59,857 nucleotides of DNA from Bradyrhizobium tropiciagri (GCF_001189845.1 NZ_LFLZ01000057.1:1-59857); one strand, 5' to 3'. Positions 1 to 9,839 are shown, numbered from the stretch's first letter. Notes: generated from the sequence alone by a model not told the origin. Program-made: numbers and translations.

Positions 1-3000
1 ACGGCGGCAACGGCGGCTTCGGCGGTGGTGGCGGCGTCAGCGCTCTCGGCGGCTTCGGGCGGTGACGGCACAGCGGGTGGCGGTGGCGGCCTTGGCGCCG
101 GCGGCACGGTCTTCGTCCAGCAAGGCGGCTCGCTGACCATCAAGGGCGGCTCGCTGTCGAATGATTCCGGCTTCAACGCCGTCAAGGGCGGCACCAATGG
201 CGGCGGCCAGGCCAGCGGCTCCGCGTACGGCTCCGGCATTTTCATCCAGGGCAACAACAATCTCAGCTTCGCACCCGGCAGCGGCCGGACGCTGACCATC
301 GCCAACGACATCGCCGACCAGAGCGGCAATGGCGGCACGGCCGCCAACGCGGGTGTCGGCGGCCTTGTCATCAGCGGCGGCGGCACCGTCACCCTCGGCG
401 GCACCAACACCTACACCGGCAACACCACGGTCAGTGGCGCCGGCACACGGGTGTCGATCTCCGCCAACGTCAATCTCGGTGCGGTCACCAATGTGCTGAA
501 GCTCGGCGACGGCACCTGCATCAGCTTCACTGACGGCTTCACGCAGACCCGCAGCATCACTGTTGCGGGCGATCCGGTCTTCAATGTCGCCGCCGGCGAG
601 ACAGTGACCCAGAGCGGCGTCATCTCCGATGGCGCGACGCCGGGCGATGTCGAGGTGACCGGCGGCGGCCGGCTGGTGCTGTCGGCGCACAACACCTATT
701 CAGGCGGCACCGTCATCAAGGGCTCCATCCTCGAGCTGGCGGCGAACGGCGCGGCGGGCACCGGCGCGATCGCCTTCACGGACGGCTCTACCGAGAAGCT
801 CGTGCTCGATGCCGCGGCATTCTCCGGCACCTCGTTCGGCACGGCGATCACCGGCTTTGCCGGCGGCGATACCATCGACTTCGGCAATCTCGCCTATGAC
901 GCAACGGCGACGCTGTCCTATTCGAATGGCGTGTTGCTGGTGAAGGGCAGCGGCGGCACGACGCTCGCATCGCTGAACCTGAGCTTTGGCACCGGCGCCT
1001 CGCTCGGCTCGCTGATGCTGGCGTCCGACGGCTCGGCATCGCCGCATCTCGAGCTCAGGTCGCAGGCGAGCATCGCCTCGGTCACGGCCGACACCACCGG
1101 TCACCTCACGACGCTGAACGCCGGCAAGGTCGTCACGATATCAGTCGATTTCAGCAACATTGTAAGCGTGACCGGCGCACCGCAGTTGCTGCTCAACGAC
1201 GGCAAGGCCGCGACCTATCTCAGCGGCAGCGGCTCGCACACGCTGGTGTTCAGTTACACGGTGCAGGATGGCGACAGCACGTCCGACCTGCAAGTGCAGA
1301 GCCTTGCGCTCAATGGCGGCACGATCAAGGATCCCGGCGGCCAGGACGCCGACGTGACCCATGCGGCGGCCGATCTGCATCTGGTGATCGACGCGATCGC
1401 GCCGACCGTATCGGTCGCTGCAAGCTCGACCTCGCTGCTGGCCGGACAAACCTCGACCGTCACCTTCACCTTCTCCGAGGCAGTCACGGGTTTCGCACTT
1501 GCGGATACGACCGTGAGCGGCGGCACGCTGAGCAACCTTGTCCATGTCGGCGTTAACGCCGCGCACCAGGATATTTACACCGCGACGTTCACACCCGATG
1601 TGACCAACGCCGAAGCGGGCTCGGTGCAGGTCAACGCATCCAGCTATACCGACAGCGCCGGAAACGCCGGCGCGGCAAGCAATACCATCAGCTTCAGCGG
1701 CGATACCAAGGCACCGACGGTGTCGGTTTCGGCCGATCACAGCGCGCTGACTGCCGGCGATACGGCTGTCGTCACCTTTACCTTCTCCGAGGCCGTCACC
1801 GGATTCGGGCTCGGTGATGTCACCGTCCAGGGCGGGACGCTTGGAAGCCTGATCCATGTCGGCGTCGATGGCTCCGGCCATGACGTCTACACCGCGACCT
1901 TCACGCCTGGGGTATCCAACACTGAAACGGGTTCGGTGCAGGTCAACGCATCGAGCTATACTGACGTCGCCGGCAATTCCGGTTCGTCGAGCAACACGAT
2001 CAGCTTCACGGGCGACACCAAGGCACCGACGGTTTCGGTTTCGGCTGATCATACCGCGCTGCTCGCCGGTCAGACCGCGGTCGTGACTTTCACCTTCTCC
2101 GAGGCCGTCTCGGGCTTCGCGCTCAATGATGTCAGCGTCAGCGGCGGCACGCTGGGCAGCCTCGTCCATGTCGGCATCAACGGCTCCGGCCAGGATATCT
2201 ACACCGCAACCTTCACGCCTGATGTCACCAACGCCGAGGCCGGCTCGGTCCAGGTCAACGCATCCAGCTACAGCGATACGGCCGGCAATGCCGGCGCGGT
2301 CAGCAACACCATCAGTTTCACCGGCGACACCCGGGCACCGACGGTGTCGGTCACGCTCAACCCGGACACGGTGTTGGCCGGCGACGTCTCGGTCGCGACC
2401 TTCACCTTCTCGGAGGCCGTTTCGGGCTTCAGCCTTGCCGGCACCACCGTCCATGGCGGCGTGTTGAGCAATCTCGTGCATGTCGGACTCAACAACTCCG
2501 GGCATGATGTCTACACCGCGACCTTCACGCCAGATGTCAGCGACACCGAGACCGGCTCGGTGAAGGTCAATGCATCGAGCTATACCGACGTGTCCGGCAA
2601 TGCCGGCGCGGCGAGCAACATCGCAACGATCGGCGGCGATACGCTGGCGCCGACGGTGTCGATCGCGGCGGATCGCACCGCGCTGCTGGCGGGGCAGACC
2701 GCGCTGCTCACGTTCACCTTCTCCGAACAGATTGCGAGCTTCGCGCTCGGTGACGTCACCGTGCATGGCGGCGCGCTGGGCAGTCTGGTCCATGTCGGCG
2801 TCAACGGATCGGGTCAGGATGTCTACACTGCAATTTTCACGCCGGATGCAAGCAACGCCGAGGCCGGCTCGGTGCAGGTCACCGCGTCCGGTTACACCGA
2901 CGTGGCCGGCAACGCCGGTGTCGCAAGCAACACCATCAATTTCACCGGCGATACCAGGGCGCCGACGGTGTCGATCGCCGCGAGCCCGAGCACGCTGCTT

Positions 3001-4374
3001 TCAGGCCAGAACTCGGTCGTCAGCTTCACCTTCTCCGAACATGTCGCGGGCTTCACGCTCGGCGATACCGTCGTCGCCGGCGGTGTGCTGAGCAATCTGG
3101 TCCATGTCGGGCTCAACGGCTTGGGCGAGGACATCTACACCGCGACCTTCGCGCCCGACATCAACGATGCGCTGGCGGGCTCGATCCGGGTCACGGCCTC
3201 GAGCTATACCGACGATGCCGGCAATGCCGGCGCGGCTGGCAACGCCGCCACGATCGGTGGCGACACCCGTTCGCCGACGGTGTCGGTTGTGGCCGATCAT
3301 ACCGTGCTGCACGCGGGCGACACCGCGCTGATGACGTTCACCTTCTCCGAGGCGGTTGCGGGCTTCGGGCTCGACGATATCGCCGTGCATGGCGGCCTGC
3401 TCGGCAGTCTCGTCCATGTCGGCGTCAACGGCGCCGGCCATGATATCTACACCGCGGTCTTCACGGCCGACGTCACCGACCATCTGTCGGCCAACCTGTC
3501 CGTCACCGCGTCTGGTTACACCGACATTGCCGGCAATGTCGGTGCTGCAAGCAACGCGGTCGATTTCAGCGGCGACACCAAGCCACCATCGGCGCCGACG
3601 CTGGCACTGCACCAGGACACCGGCTTCTCGGGTGCCGACCACATCACCAGCAATCCGCTGATCGACTACACGAGGTCGGATCCGGCCGATACGTTGCGCT
3701 TCAAGGCCGATGGTGCATCGAGCTTCTCGACGGTGGCGCCGGTCTTCACCACCGACGGCGTGCACACCGTGACGGTGCAGGAGGTCGATGCCGCCGGCAA
3801 TGTCAGCGCGTCGTCGAGCCTGACCTTTACCCTCGACACCACTGCGCCCCATCTCACCGGAATCACCGCAACGCCTTCCGGCGGCGTTGCGGCGACGGGC
3901 TCGCTGGTGCAACTCACCGTCGGCTTCAACGAGGCGGTTCGCGTCATCAGCGGCACACCGGTCCTGACGCTGAACGATGGCGGCAAGGCAATTTACGACG
4001 CCGCGGCAACGGCGTTGCTCGGCGATCCCTCGAAGCTGGTGTTCGATCACATCGTGTCATCGACGGACCGCGCCGCCTCGCTGGCGGTGACCGGCTTCGT
4101 CGCGAATGGCGGAGGTGTCGTCGACCTCGCCGGCAATGCGGCGTCGCTGTCGGCCGTGTCCGCCGCCTTCGATGCGCTGCACATCAACGAGACCGTCGTG
4201 CCGGCCTACACGCTCGGGCCGATCACACGCCCCGAACTGCATCTGGATCTGGGCGGTCACGTCATCATGGACTCCGTGGCGTCGGCGTTCGCCGGGCAAT
4301 ACGGCATGCAGTATTTGTTCCTCGGCCTGCCGGCGGGAACGCCCTATCAGACCGTTCCCGACTTTCATCTCTGA
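1..4374 (+). CDS. Large repeat-rich surface/secreted protein, 5' end outside the window
   Basis: The reading frame is open from the first base, so only the C-terminal 1457 residues are seen. In order: a Gly/Ala/Ser-rich stretch; two autotransporter-associated beta-strand (PATR-like) repeats at about residues 120-148 and 221-246 (motifs NTYTGNTTV and NTYSGGTVI); a SwmB-like segment at about 355-466; seven tandem 104-residue bacterial Ig-like repeats at 467-1194, each with an FTFSEx core and most with a YTATFTP-like strand; an eighth, different Ig-like domain; a second SwmB-like domain; and a 58-residue tail. No C-terminal beta-barrel is visible, so despite the PATR repeats it does not end like a classical type V autotransporter. 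Family knowledge suggests an extracellular adhesin or biofilm-type protein; the export route is unknown because the N-terminus is missing. Confidence 0.85.
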   Translation, partial: TAATAASAVVAASALSAASGGDGTAGGGGGLGAGGTVFVQQGGSLTIKGGSLSNDSGFNAVKGGTNGGGQASGSAYGSGIFIQGNNNLSFAPGSGRTLTIANDIADQSGNGGTAANAGVGGLVISGGGTVTLGGTNTYTGNTTVSGAGTRVSISANVNLGAVTNVLKLGDGTCISFTDGFTQTRSITVAGDPVFNVAAGETVTQSGVISDGATPGDVEVTGGGRLVLSAHNTYSGGTVIKGSILELAANGAAGTGAIAFTDGSTEKLVLDAAAFSGTSFGTAITGFAGGDTIDFGNLAYDATATLSYSNGVLLVKGSGGTTLASLNLSFGTGASLGSLMLASDGSASPHLELRSQASIASVTADTTGHLTTLNAGKVVTISVDFSNIVSVTGAPQLLLNDGKAATYLSGSGSHTLVFSYTVQDGDSTSDLQVQSLALNGGTIKDPGGQDADVTHAAADLHLVIDAIAPTVSVAASSTSLLAGQTSTVTFTFSEAVTGFALADTTVSGGTLSNLVHVGVNAAHQDIYTATFTPDVTNAEAGSVQVNASSYTDSAGNAGAASNTISFSGDTKAPTVSVSADHSALTAGDTAVVTFTFSEAVTGFGLGDVTVQGGTLGSLIHVGVDGSGHDVYTATFTPGVSNTETGSVQVNASSYTDVAGNSGSSSNTISFTGDTKAPTVSVSADHTALLAGQTAVVTFTFSEAVSGFALNDVSVSGGTLGSLVHVGINGSGQDIYTATFTPDVTNAEAGSVQVNASSYSDTAGNAGAVSNTISFTGDTRAPTVSVTLNPDTVLAGDVSVATFTFSEAVSGFSLAGTTVHGGVLSNLVHVGLNNSGHDVYTATFTPDVSDTETGSVKVNASSYTDVSGNAGAASNIATIGGDTLAPTVSIAADRTALLAGQTALLTFTFSEQIASFALGDVTVHGGALGSLVHVGVNGSGQDVYTAIFTPDASNAEAGSVQVTASGYTDVAGNAGVASNTINFTGDTRAPTVSIAASPSTLLSGQNSVVSFTFSEHVAGFTLGDTVVAGGVLSNLVHVGLNGLGEDIYTATFAPDINDALAGSIRVTASSYTDDAGNAGAAGNAATIGGDTRSPTVSVVADHTVLHAGDTALMTFTFSEAVAGFGLDDIAVHGGLLGSLVHVGVNGAGHDIYTAVFTADVTDHLSANLSVTASGYTDIAGNVGAASNAVDFSGDTKPPSAPTLALHQDTGFSGADHITSNPLIDYTRSDPADTLRFKADGASSFSTVAPVFTTDGVHTVTVQEVDAAGNVSASSSLTFTLDTTAPHLTGITATPSGGVAATGSLVQLTVGFNEAVRVISGTPVLTLNDGGKAIYDAAATALLGDPSKLVFDHIVSSTDRAASLAVTGFVANGGGVVDLAGNAASLSAVSAAFDALHINETVVPAYTLGPITRPELHLDLGGHVIMDSVASAFAGQYGMQYLFLGLPAGTPYQTVPDFHL
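1399..3582 (+). repeat. Seven in-frame tandem 312-bp repeats (104-aa Ig-like units)
   Basis: Units start at 1399, 1711, 2023, 2335, 2647, 2959 and 3271, each at the (A/S)PTVS codons, and every unit is exactly 312 bp with no indel. Units differ by scattered substitutions, so they are diverged copies, not a fresh amplification. The array could change copy number by in-frame recombination. Confidence 0.93.
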
Positions 4375-4536
4375 TCGCATCGCGGTTGCGAGCGATTGCC
4401 GGCGCGGCGCGTCATTCCGCTCAACGGAAAACAGAATGCGGCCGCTGCAGCTTGCTGCAGTGCAGGCCATGCGGCATGATCCGGCCCTCGAAACGGACCC
4501 AATGAAATGGGGGCCGTACTTCAAGGGAGGATTTGA

Positions 4537-5741
4537 ATGAGACGGGTTTTGGCCGGCGTGTTGGCCTGTGTGTTTGCGATCTCGGCGAATGCGTCGCTGG
4601 CGCAGGACAAGCCTCCGCTGAAGCTCGGCGGCATCCTCGATATGTCGAGCCTTTATGCCGACATCACCGGCACCGGCAGCGAAACCGCGGCCAAGATGGC
4701 GGCGGAGGATTTCGGCGGCACGGTGCTCGGTCGCAAGATCGAGATCGTGGTCGGCGACCATCTCAACAAGGCCGACCTTTCCGCCAACATCGCCCGCGAC
4801 ATGATCGACAATCAGGGCGTCGAGATGATCTTCGACGTCGCGGCGTCGGCAACGGCGCTCGCCGCGGCCGAGATCGCCAAGGCGCGCGGCAAGATCATCA
4901 TGTTCAACGGCCCGGGCTCTATCCGCCTCTCCAACGAGCCTGCGGCCCCTATACCGTGCACTACGTGTTCGACACCTTCGCGCAGGCCAATGTGACCGGC
5001 CTTGCTGCGGTGAAGTCCGGCCTCGACACCTGGTTTTTCCTGACCGCGGATTATGCGTTCGGCCAGGACCTGGAGAAGGACACCAGCAATGTCGTGGTGA
5101 AGTCGGGCGGCAAGGTGCTCGGCAGCGTGCGGCATCCGATCAATACCTCGGATTTCTCGTCCTTCCTGCTGCAGGCGCAGGCCTCGAAGGCCAAGGTGAT
5201 CGGGCTTGCCAATGCCGGCGGCGACACCATCAACGCGATCAAGCAGGGCGCCGAGTTCGGCATCACCAAGGGCGGCCAGAAGATTTCGCCGCTGCTCGCT
5301 TTCGTCACCGACATCGACAGCGTCGGGCTCGAGACCGCGCAGGGCTTGCTGCTCGCGGAAGCGTTCTATTGGGACCTCAATGACGATACCCGCGCGTTCT
5401 CAAAACGCTTCATGGAGCGCACCAAGCGGGTGCCGACCTCGGCGCAGGCCGGCGTCTACTCCTCGGTGACGCATTATCTGCAGGCGGTGAAGGCCGCCGG
5501 CACCACGGACGCCGCCGCCGTCATGAAGGTGATGAAGGAGACCCCGATCAACGACATGTTCGCCAAGAACGGCCGGATTCGCGAGGACGGCCGCATGGTG
5601 CACGACATGTATCTGTTCGAGGTCAAGAAGCCCTCGGAGTCGAAAGGCCGCTGGGACGACTACAAGCTGCTCGCGACCGTGCCGGGCGACCAGGCCTTCC
5701 AGCCGCTGTCGGAGTCGCGCTGCCCGCTGGTGAAGAAGTGA
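4537..5741 (+). pseudogene. Branched-chain amino-acid-type ABC substrate-binding protein, frameshifted
   Basis: A periplasmic-binding-fold protein of the LivK/Peripla_BP_6 family, about 400 residues if intact. It starts at ATG 4537 behind a strong GGGAGGA ribosome site, with a signal peptide ending ANASLAQ. The N-terminal lobe is in frame to about 4938, then homology continues in the -1 frame (TVHYVFDT onward) to the stop at 5741. Restoring one G (GAG-GCC-TGC instead of GAGCCTGC near 4938) gives the expected NEACGPYTVHY. Nothing else is damaged, so this is either a recent one-base deletion or an assembly error. No permease or ATPase is adjacent. The following enoyl-CoA-hydratase-type genes suggest it binds a carboxylate or aromatic acid that is then broken down as a CoA ester; this is inference. 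Confidence 0.85.
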
Positions 5742-5750
5742 CAATATTCA

Positions 5751-5839
5751 GCCGTCATTGCGAGGAGCGATAGCGACGAAGCAATCCATCTCCGCCCGGA
5801 TTGCGACATGGATTGCTTCGCTTCGCTCGCAATGACGGC
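5751..5839. repeat. Dispersed inverted repeat, family A (CGTCATTGCGAG...)
   Basis: Long imperfect palindrome with outer arms GCCGTCATTGCGAG and CTCGCAATGACGGC and inner arms GAAGCAATCCAT and ATGGATTGCTTC. Other copies are at 43248-43332 and 56121-56205. It lies between co-directional genes, and the transcript would fold into a stable hairpin. Confidence 0.9.
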
Positions 5840-5878
5840 GTCAAGTTCAGGCTAACCAACAACGAAAGGCAAAACGCC

Positions 5879-6673
5879 ATGAGCGACAATCAGATGGTTC
5901 TCCAATCCCTCGACAAGGGCCTGCTCACCATCACCATGAACCGCCCGGATCGGCGCAATGCGCTCAATCCCGACATGACGCGCGGCCTCGTCGAGGCGGC
6001 GCGGCGGGCGCAGGACGATACCGAGGTGCGGGCGGTGCTGATCCGGGGAGCCGGCGGCACCTTCTGCGTCGGCGGTGACGTCAAGTCGATGGCCGAAGGC
6101 CGCGCGCCGCTGCCGTTCGAGGCCAAGATGGCCAATCTGCGCCGTGGCATGGAGGTCTCGCGCATCCTGCACACGATGCCGAAGCCCGTGGTGGCGCAGC
6201 TCGACGGCGCGGCGGCCGGCGCAGGTCTCTCGATCGCGCTGTCCTGCGATCTCCGCGTCGCCGGCGCCTCCTGCAAGATTACGACCGCCTTCGCCAAGGT
6301 CGGCTTCTCCGGCGATTACGGCGGAACGTATTTTCTGACCAAGATGCTCGGGAGTGCGAAAGCGCGCGAGCTCTATATGATGTCGCCGGTGCTGTCGGCG
6401 CAGGAGGCCTACAACCTCGGCATGGTCTCCAAGGTGGTGCCCGATGCCGATGTCGAGGCTGAGACGCTGGAGCTGGCGCGCTCGCTGGCGCAGGGGCCGT
6501 CGGTGGCGCTCGGCTACATCAAGCGCAACATCAACAATGCCGAGACGATGACGCTCGAAGCCTGCTTCGACGGCGAGGCGATCCACCACACCCGTGCCGG
6601 CGAGACCACCGACCACAAGGAAGCGGCCAAGGCGTTCGTCGAGAAGCGCAAGCCCACCTTCCAGGGGCAGTAA
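5879..6673 (+). CDS. Enoyl-CoA hydratase/isomerase family protein
   Basis: A 264-residue crotonase-fold protein, normal length for the family. I chose ATG 5879 (MSDNQMVL) because AAAGG lies just upstream; the open frame extends further up only through the repeat. The CoA-binding and oxyanion-hole segments are present (GTFCVGGDV and AAAGAGLSIALSCDL). The two glutamates of classical hydratases are missing: the first falls in GAGLSIA and the second in FAKVG. An aspartate in GDYGGT matches the position used by PaaG-type isomerases. An isomerase or other crotonase reaction is therefore more likely than simple hydration. The VOC gene follows after 3 bp, so the two are almost certainly co-transcribed. 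The substrate is unknown. Confidence 0.9.
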   Translation: MSDNQMVLQSLDKGLLTITMNRPDRRNALNPDMTRGLVEAARRAQDDTEVRAVLIRGAGGTFCVGGDVKSMAEGRAPLPFEAKMANLRRGMEVSRILHTMPKPVVAQLDGAAAGAGLSIALSCDLRVAGASCKITTAFAKVGFSGDYGGTYFLTKMLGSAKARELYMMSPVLSAQEAYNLGMVSKVVPDADVEAETLELARSLAQGPSVALGYIKRNINNAETMTLEACFDGEAIHHTRAGETTDHKEAAKAFVEKRKPTFQGQ

Positions 6674-6676
6674 GCC

Positions 6677-7444
6677 GTGACCAATCACATGGCCGAGTAC
6701 ATGCGGCTGCGCCAGATCTGCCTGGTGGCGCCGCAGCTCAAGCCTGTGATCGCTGATATCTCCGCGATCATGGGCCTCGATGTCTGCTACCGCGACGGCA
6801 ACGTCGCCAAATACGGCCTGGTGAACGCGCTGCTGCCGGTCGATACCATCCTGCTGGAAGTGGTTGCACCGTTCCAGCCGGGACCGGGCACCGCCGCCGG
6901 CCGTTTCATCGAGAAGACCGGCGGCCGCGGCGGCTACATGGCGATCTTCTGCTGCGAGGATCCCGACGCGCGCGGCGCCAAGGCCAATGCGATGGGCGTG
7001 CGGACCGCGAACGTGATCACGCACGCGCCCTATCACGGCGTGCAACTGCACCCGCGCGACTGCCGCGCCGCCTTCATCGAGTTCAACCACACCGACGGCA
7101 GCGACGACATCCTGGGACCATATCCGCCGGCCGGCCCGGACTGGCAGAAGTCGATCCGCAAGGACACGACCCTGGCGCTGACCGAGGTCGAGATGCAGAG
7201 CCCCGAGCCCGAGGCGCTGGCGGCGCATTGGGGAAAGATCGTCGGCGTGCCCGCCGACGGCACCGTGATGAAGCTGCCTAACAGCACCTTCCGCTTCGTC
7301 AAGGGCAGTAGCGAGATCATGAGCGGTTTGACGTTCAAGGTTGCCGACAAGGCCAAGGTGCTGGAGGCTGCAACGGCCAGAGGCTGCGCGGTTGAAGGTG
7401 ATGTGTTCCAGCTTTGCGGCGTGACGTTCAGGCTGGTGGCGTAA
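6677..7444 (+). CDS. VOC (glyoxalase/dioxygenase fold) family protein
   Basis: A 255-residue protein read from GTG 6677, 3 bp after the crotonase gene; ATG 6689 is an alternative start. The N-terminal half (LRQICLVAP... to FIEFNH) looks like a vicinal-oxygen-chelate module, and a second, weaker module follows from about residue 160. A metal-type glutamate is plausible in FIEFNH. Family members include lyases, epimerases and dioxygenases, so the reaction cannot be named. Coupling to crotonase and acyl-CoA ligase genes suggests a role in the same catabolic route, for example as a racemase or isomerase of a CoA ester. This is inference. Confidence 0.8.
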   Translation: MTNHMAEYMRLRQICLVAPQLKPVIADISAIMGLDVCYRDGNVAKYGLVNALLPVDTILLEVVAPFQPGPGTAAGRFIEKTGGRGGYMAIFCCEDPDARGAKANAMGVRTANVITHAPYHGVQLHPRDCRAAFIEFNHTDGSDDILGPYPPAGPDWQKSIRKDTTLALTEVEMQSPEPEALAAHWGKIVGVPADGTVMKLPNSTFRFVKGSSEIMSGLTFKVADKAKVLEAATARGCAVEGDVFQLCGVTFRLVA

Positions 7445-7448
7445 TCTT

Positions 7449-7535
7449 GTAGCCGGATGGAGCGCAGCGAAATCCGGGACCCCACTCCACGCGGATGGAC
7501 TGTTCCCGGATTGCGCTTCGCTCCATCCGGGCGAC
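7449..7535. repeat. Dispersed inverted repeat, family F (GTAGCCGGATGGAGCG...)
   Basis: Arms CCGGATGGAGCGCAGCGAAATCCGGG and its near-complement, read as CCCGGATTGCGCTTCG then CTCCATCCGG. A second copy is at 34873-34993. Confidence 0.85.
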
Positions 7536-7538
7536 GCG

Positions 7539-7646
7539 CCCCGTCATCCTGAGGTGCGAGCCCTCGCGAGCTCGAAGGATGAATCGGCCACAGTCGGGCC
7601 GTTCATCCTTCGAGGCGCGCTCCGCTCGCACCTCAGGATGACGGGG
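7539..7646. repeat. Dispersed inverted repeat, family B (CCCCGTCATCCTGAGG...)
   Basis: Outer arms CCCCGTCATCCTGAGGTGCG and CGCACCTCAGGATGACGGGG are perfectly complementary, with an inner pair around CGAAGGATGAA and TTCATCCTTCG. Related copies are at 41509-41617 and 55962-56096. It sits next to the family F copy in the same intergenic gap. Confidence 0.9.
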
Positions 7647-7711
7647 AGAGTGGTTGAGCCCACGGAGGCGATTCAATATCGTAGCTCCTAACAACAATAA
7701 TGGAACGCCTC

Positions 7712-9823
7712 ATGCCGCATCCGCTCGATTCCTTCTTCGCCCCAAACAGCATCGCGCTGATCGGCGCCTCGCGCGATCATGAGAAGATTCCCGGGCGGCT
7801 GCTCGCGATGCTGCGCAAGAACGGTTTTCCGGGCGCGCTGTATCCGATCAATCCGAACTATGATGAGATCGACGGCTTGAAATGCTTCAAGTCGATCGCC
7901 GAGATCGGCGCGCCGGTCGATCTTGCCGTCATCGTCATTCCCGCGCGCGCGGTGCTGCCGGCGCTGGAGCAGTGCGCGGCCGCCGGCGTCAGGAACGCGG
8001 TCATCATCTCCTCGGGCTTTGCCGAGGAGGGTGGCGATAGCGCAGCGATGCAGGATGCGATCGTGGCGCTGGCGAAGCGGACCGGCATGCGGATCAGTGG
8101 CCCGAACGCCGAAGGCTTTTACAGCCAGGTGCAGAAGGTTGCCGCGACCTTCAGCCCGACCGTCGACGTCAAGCCGGACGTGCCCGATCTGATCGCGAGC
8201 AAGCGGCGGATCGGCATCGTTGCGCAGAGCGGCGGCATCGGCTTTGCGATCTATCATCGCGCCAAGGCGCTCGGCGTCGCGCTCAGTTATGTCGTCAGCG
8301 CTGGCAATGAGAGCGATCTCGGCGCTGGCGAATTCCTCGACTACATGGTGCAGGATCCCTCGACCGACGTGATCCTGCTGTTCATTGAAGGCATTCGCGA
8401 CGTCGACAAATTCCTGGCGGCGGCGAAGCGCGCGGCGGAGCTCAGGAAGCCCGTCATCGTCACCAAGGTCGGCCGCTCCGGCGCCGGCGAACGCGCGGCA
8501 GCCTCGCACACCGCGAGCATGGCGGGCTGGTCGGCAGCCTATGACGCGGTGTTCGCGAAATACGGCTTCATCGTCTCCAACGATCTCGACGAGGCGGTGA
8601 CGATCGCCGCCGTGCTGACCACCAATCCGTTGCCGAAGGGAGATCGGGTCGCGGTGCTGACGGTGTCCGGCGGCGCCGGCATCTGGGGTGCCGACACGGT
8701 GTCGATGCAGGGCCTGCGCGTGCCAGAGCTTTCGGCCACAATCCAGAGCCAGATCAAGCAATGGATGCCGTCCTATGGCGCGGCGGGCAATCCCGTCGAC
8801 GTCACCGCGCAGGGCGTCTCCTCCGGCGGCCTGCAAAAGAGCATCGAGCTGTTCGACGCGTCAGATGAAGTGGACGCGACGCTGGTCGTGCTGTCGCTGT
8901 CGAGCGAGACGCGGATGCCGTTCAAGGAGGCCGAGCTGAAGCCGGTGATCTCGGCGCAGCACAAGCCGGTGGTGTTCTACTCTTACACGCTGCCGTCGCA
9001 ATTCGCGCGGCAGGAACTGGCGAAGTCGGGCGTCGTGGTGCTCTCGGGGCTCACCCATGTCGGCGTCGCGATGCGGCGGCTGGCGGATTATGCCGCCTTC
9101 AAGCCCGCGCCGGAGATGGAGGCGGCGCCGCCGGCACACGATCTCTCCGCGCATCTGAAGGCGAAGACGCTCTCCGAACATGACAGCAAGTCGCTGCTGC
9201 GCGCCGCCGGCATCGCACTGCCCGACGAGGTGCTGGTGAGCGATCGCGACGGGCTCGATGCCGCGATCGAACGCGCGGGATTTCCGCTTGCCATGAAGAT
9301 CCAGTCGCCGGCGATCGCACACAAGAGCGAGGTCGGCGGCGTCCGCGTCAACATCGCGGCCAAGGGCGCCGCGTTCACGGCCTATCGCGACATGCTGGAG
9401 ACCGTGCAGAAGGCGCGGCCGGACGCTGCGATCCAGGGCGTGCTGGTCGGGCCGATGGCAAAGCGGGGCGTCGAGATCATCGTCGGCACGATGACGGACA
9501 AGACCTTCGGACCGCTGGTGATGGTGGGGCTCGGCGGCATCACGACCGAGCTGTTCAAGGACGTGGTCTATCGTCCGGCGCCGGTGAGCGCGGGGGAGGC
9601 GACCGCGATGCTGGAGACGCTGAAGGCCGCGCCCCTGCTGCACGGGTTCCGCGGCGCGCCGAACGCGGACGTTGCAGCGTTGGCGCGGCTGATCTCGCAG
9701 ATTTCAGTGCTGGCGGCGCAGCACGCGAACGAAATCGCCGAGATCGAGGTCAATCCGGTGCTGGTGCACCCGGAGGGGCAGGGCGTCACGATCGTCGACG
9801 CGCTGGTGGTGCCGAGGAGTTAG
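7712..9823 (+). CDS. ADP-forming acyl-CoA synthetase (acetate--CoA ligase family)
   Basis: About 703 residues, the full length of fused alpha-beta ADP-forming acyl-CoA synthetases. Order: CoA-binding Rossmann domain (starting NSIALIGASRD), succinyl-CoA-ligase-like middle domains (GIVAQSGGIGFA, then AVLTVSGGAGIW), and a C-terminal ATP-grasp domain from about residue 480 (AMKIQSPAIAHKSEVGGV, ending EIEVNPVLV). It activates a carboxylate with ATP and CoA, giving ADP and phosphate, or runs in reverse for ATP synthesis. I prefer ATG 7712 (MPHPLDSF) because GGAA lies upstream; ATG 7700 is in frame but has no ribosome site. It fits the surrounding acyl-CoA enzymes as the substrate-activating step. 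Confidence 0.92.
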   Translation: MPHPLDSFFAPNSIALIGASRDHEKIPGRLLAMLRKNGFPGALYPINPNYDEIDGLKCFKSIAEIGAPVDLAVIVIPARAVLPALEQCAAAGVRNAVIISSGFAEEGGDSAAMQDAIVALAKRTGMRISGPNAEGFYSQVQKVAATFSPTVDVKPDVPDLIASKRRIGIVAQSGGIGFAIYHRAKALGVALSYVVSAGNESDLGAGEFLDYMVQDPSTDVILLFIEGIRDVDKFLAAAKRAAELRKPVIVTKVGRSGAGERAAASHTASMAGWSAAYDAVFAKYGFIVSNDLDEAVTIAAVLTTNPLPKGDRVAVLTVSGGAGIWGADTVSMQGLRVPELSATIQSQIKQWMPSYGAAGNPVDVTAQGVSSGGLQKSIELFDASDEVDATLVVLSLSSETRMPFKEAELKPVISAQHKPVVFYSYTLPSQFARQELAKSGVVVLSGLTHVGVAMRRLADYAAFKPAPEMEAAPPAHDLSAHLKAKTLSEHDSKSLLRAAGIALPDEVLVSDRDGLDAAIERAGFPLAMKIQSPAIAHKSEVGGVRVNIAAKGAAFTAYRDMLETVQKARPDAAIQGVLVGPMAKRGVEIIVGTMTDKTFGPLVMVGLGGITTELFKDVVYRPAPVSAGEATAMLETLKAAPLLHGFRGAPNADVAALARLISQISVLAAQHANEIAEIEVNPVLVHPEGQGVTIVDALVVPRS

Positions 9824-9839
9824 CGAACTTTCTCCCCAC

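Noticed and set aside
1399..3582. CRISPR-like direct repeats
   Set aside because: The period is 312 bp, units are in frame and translated, and there are no unique spacers.
37..4050. Long minus-strand open frames opposite the repeat protein (up to 550 codons)
   Set aside because: They mirror the codon pattern of the plus-strand repeats in GC-rich DNA, have no ribosome sites, no domains, and are made of Arg/Gly/Ala/Asp-rich low-complexity sequence.
5852..7228. Minus-strand open frame of 458 codons opposite the enoyl-CoA hydratase and VOC genes
   Set aside because: It is a shadow of two clear genes; composition is His/Arg/Gly-rich and has no family match.
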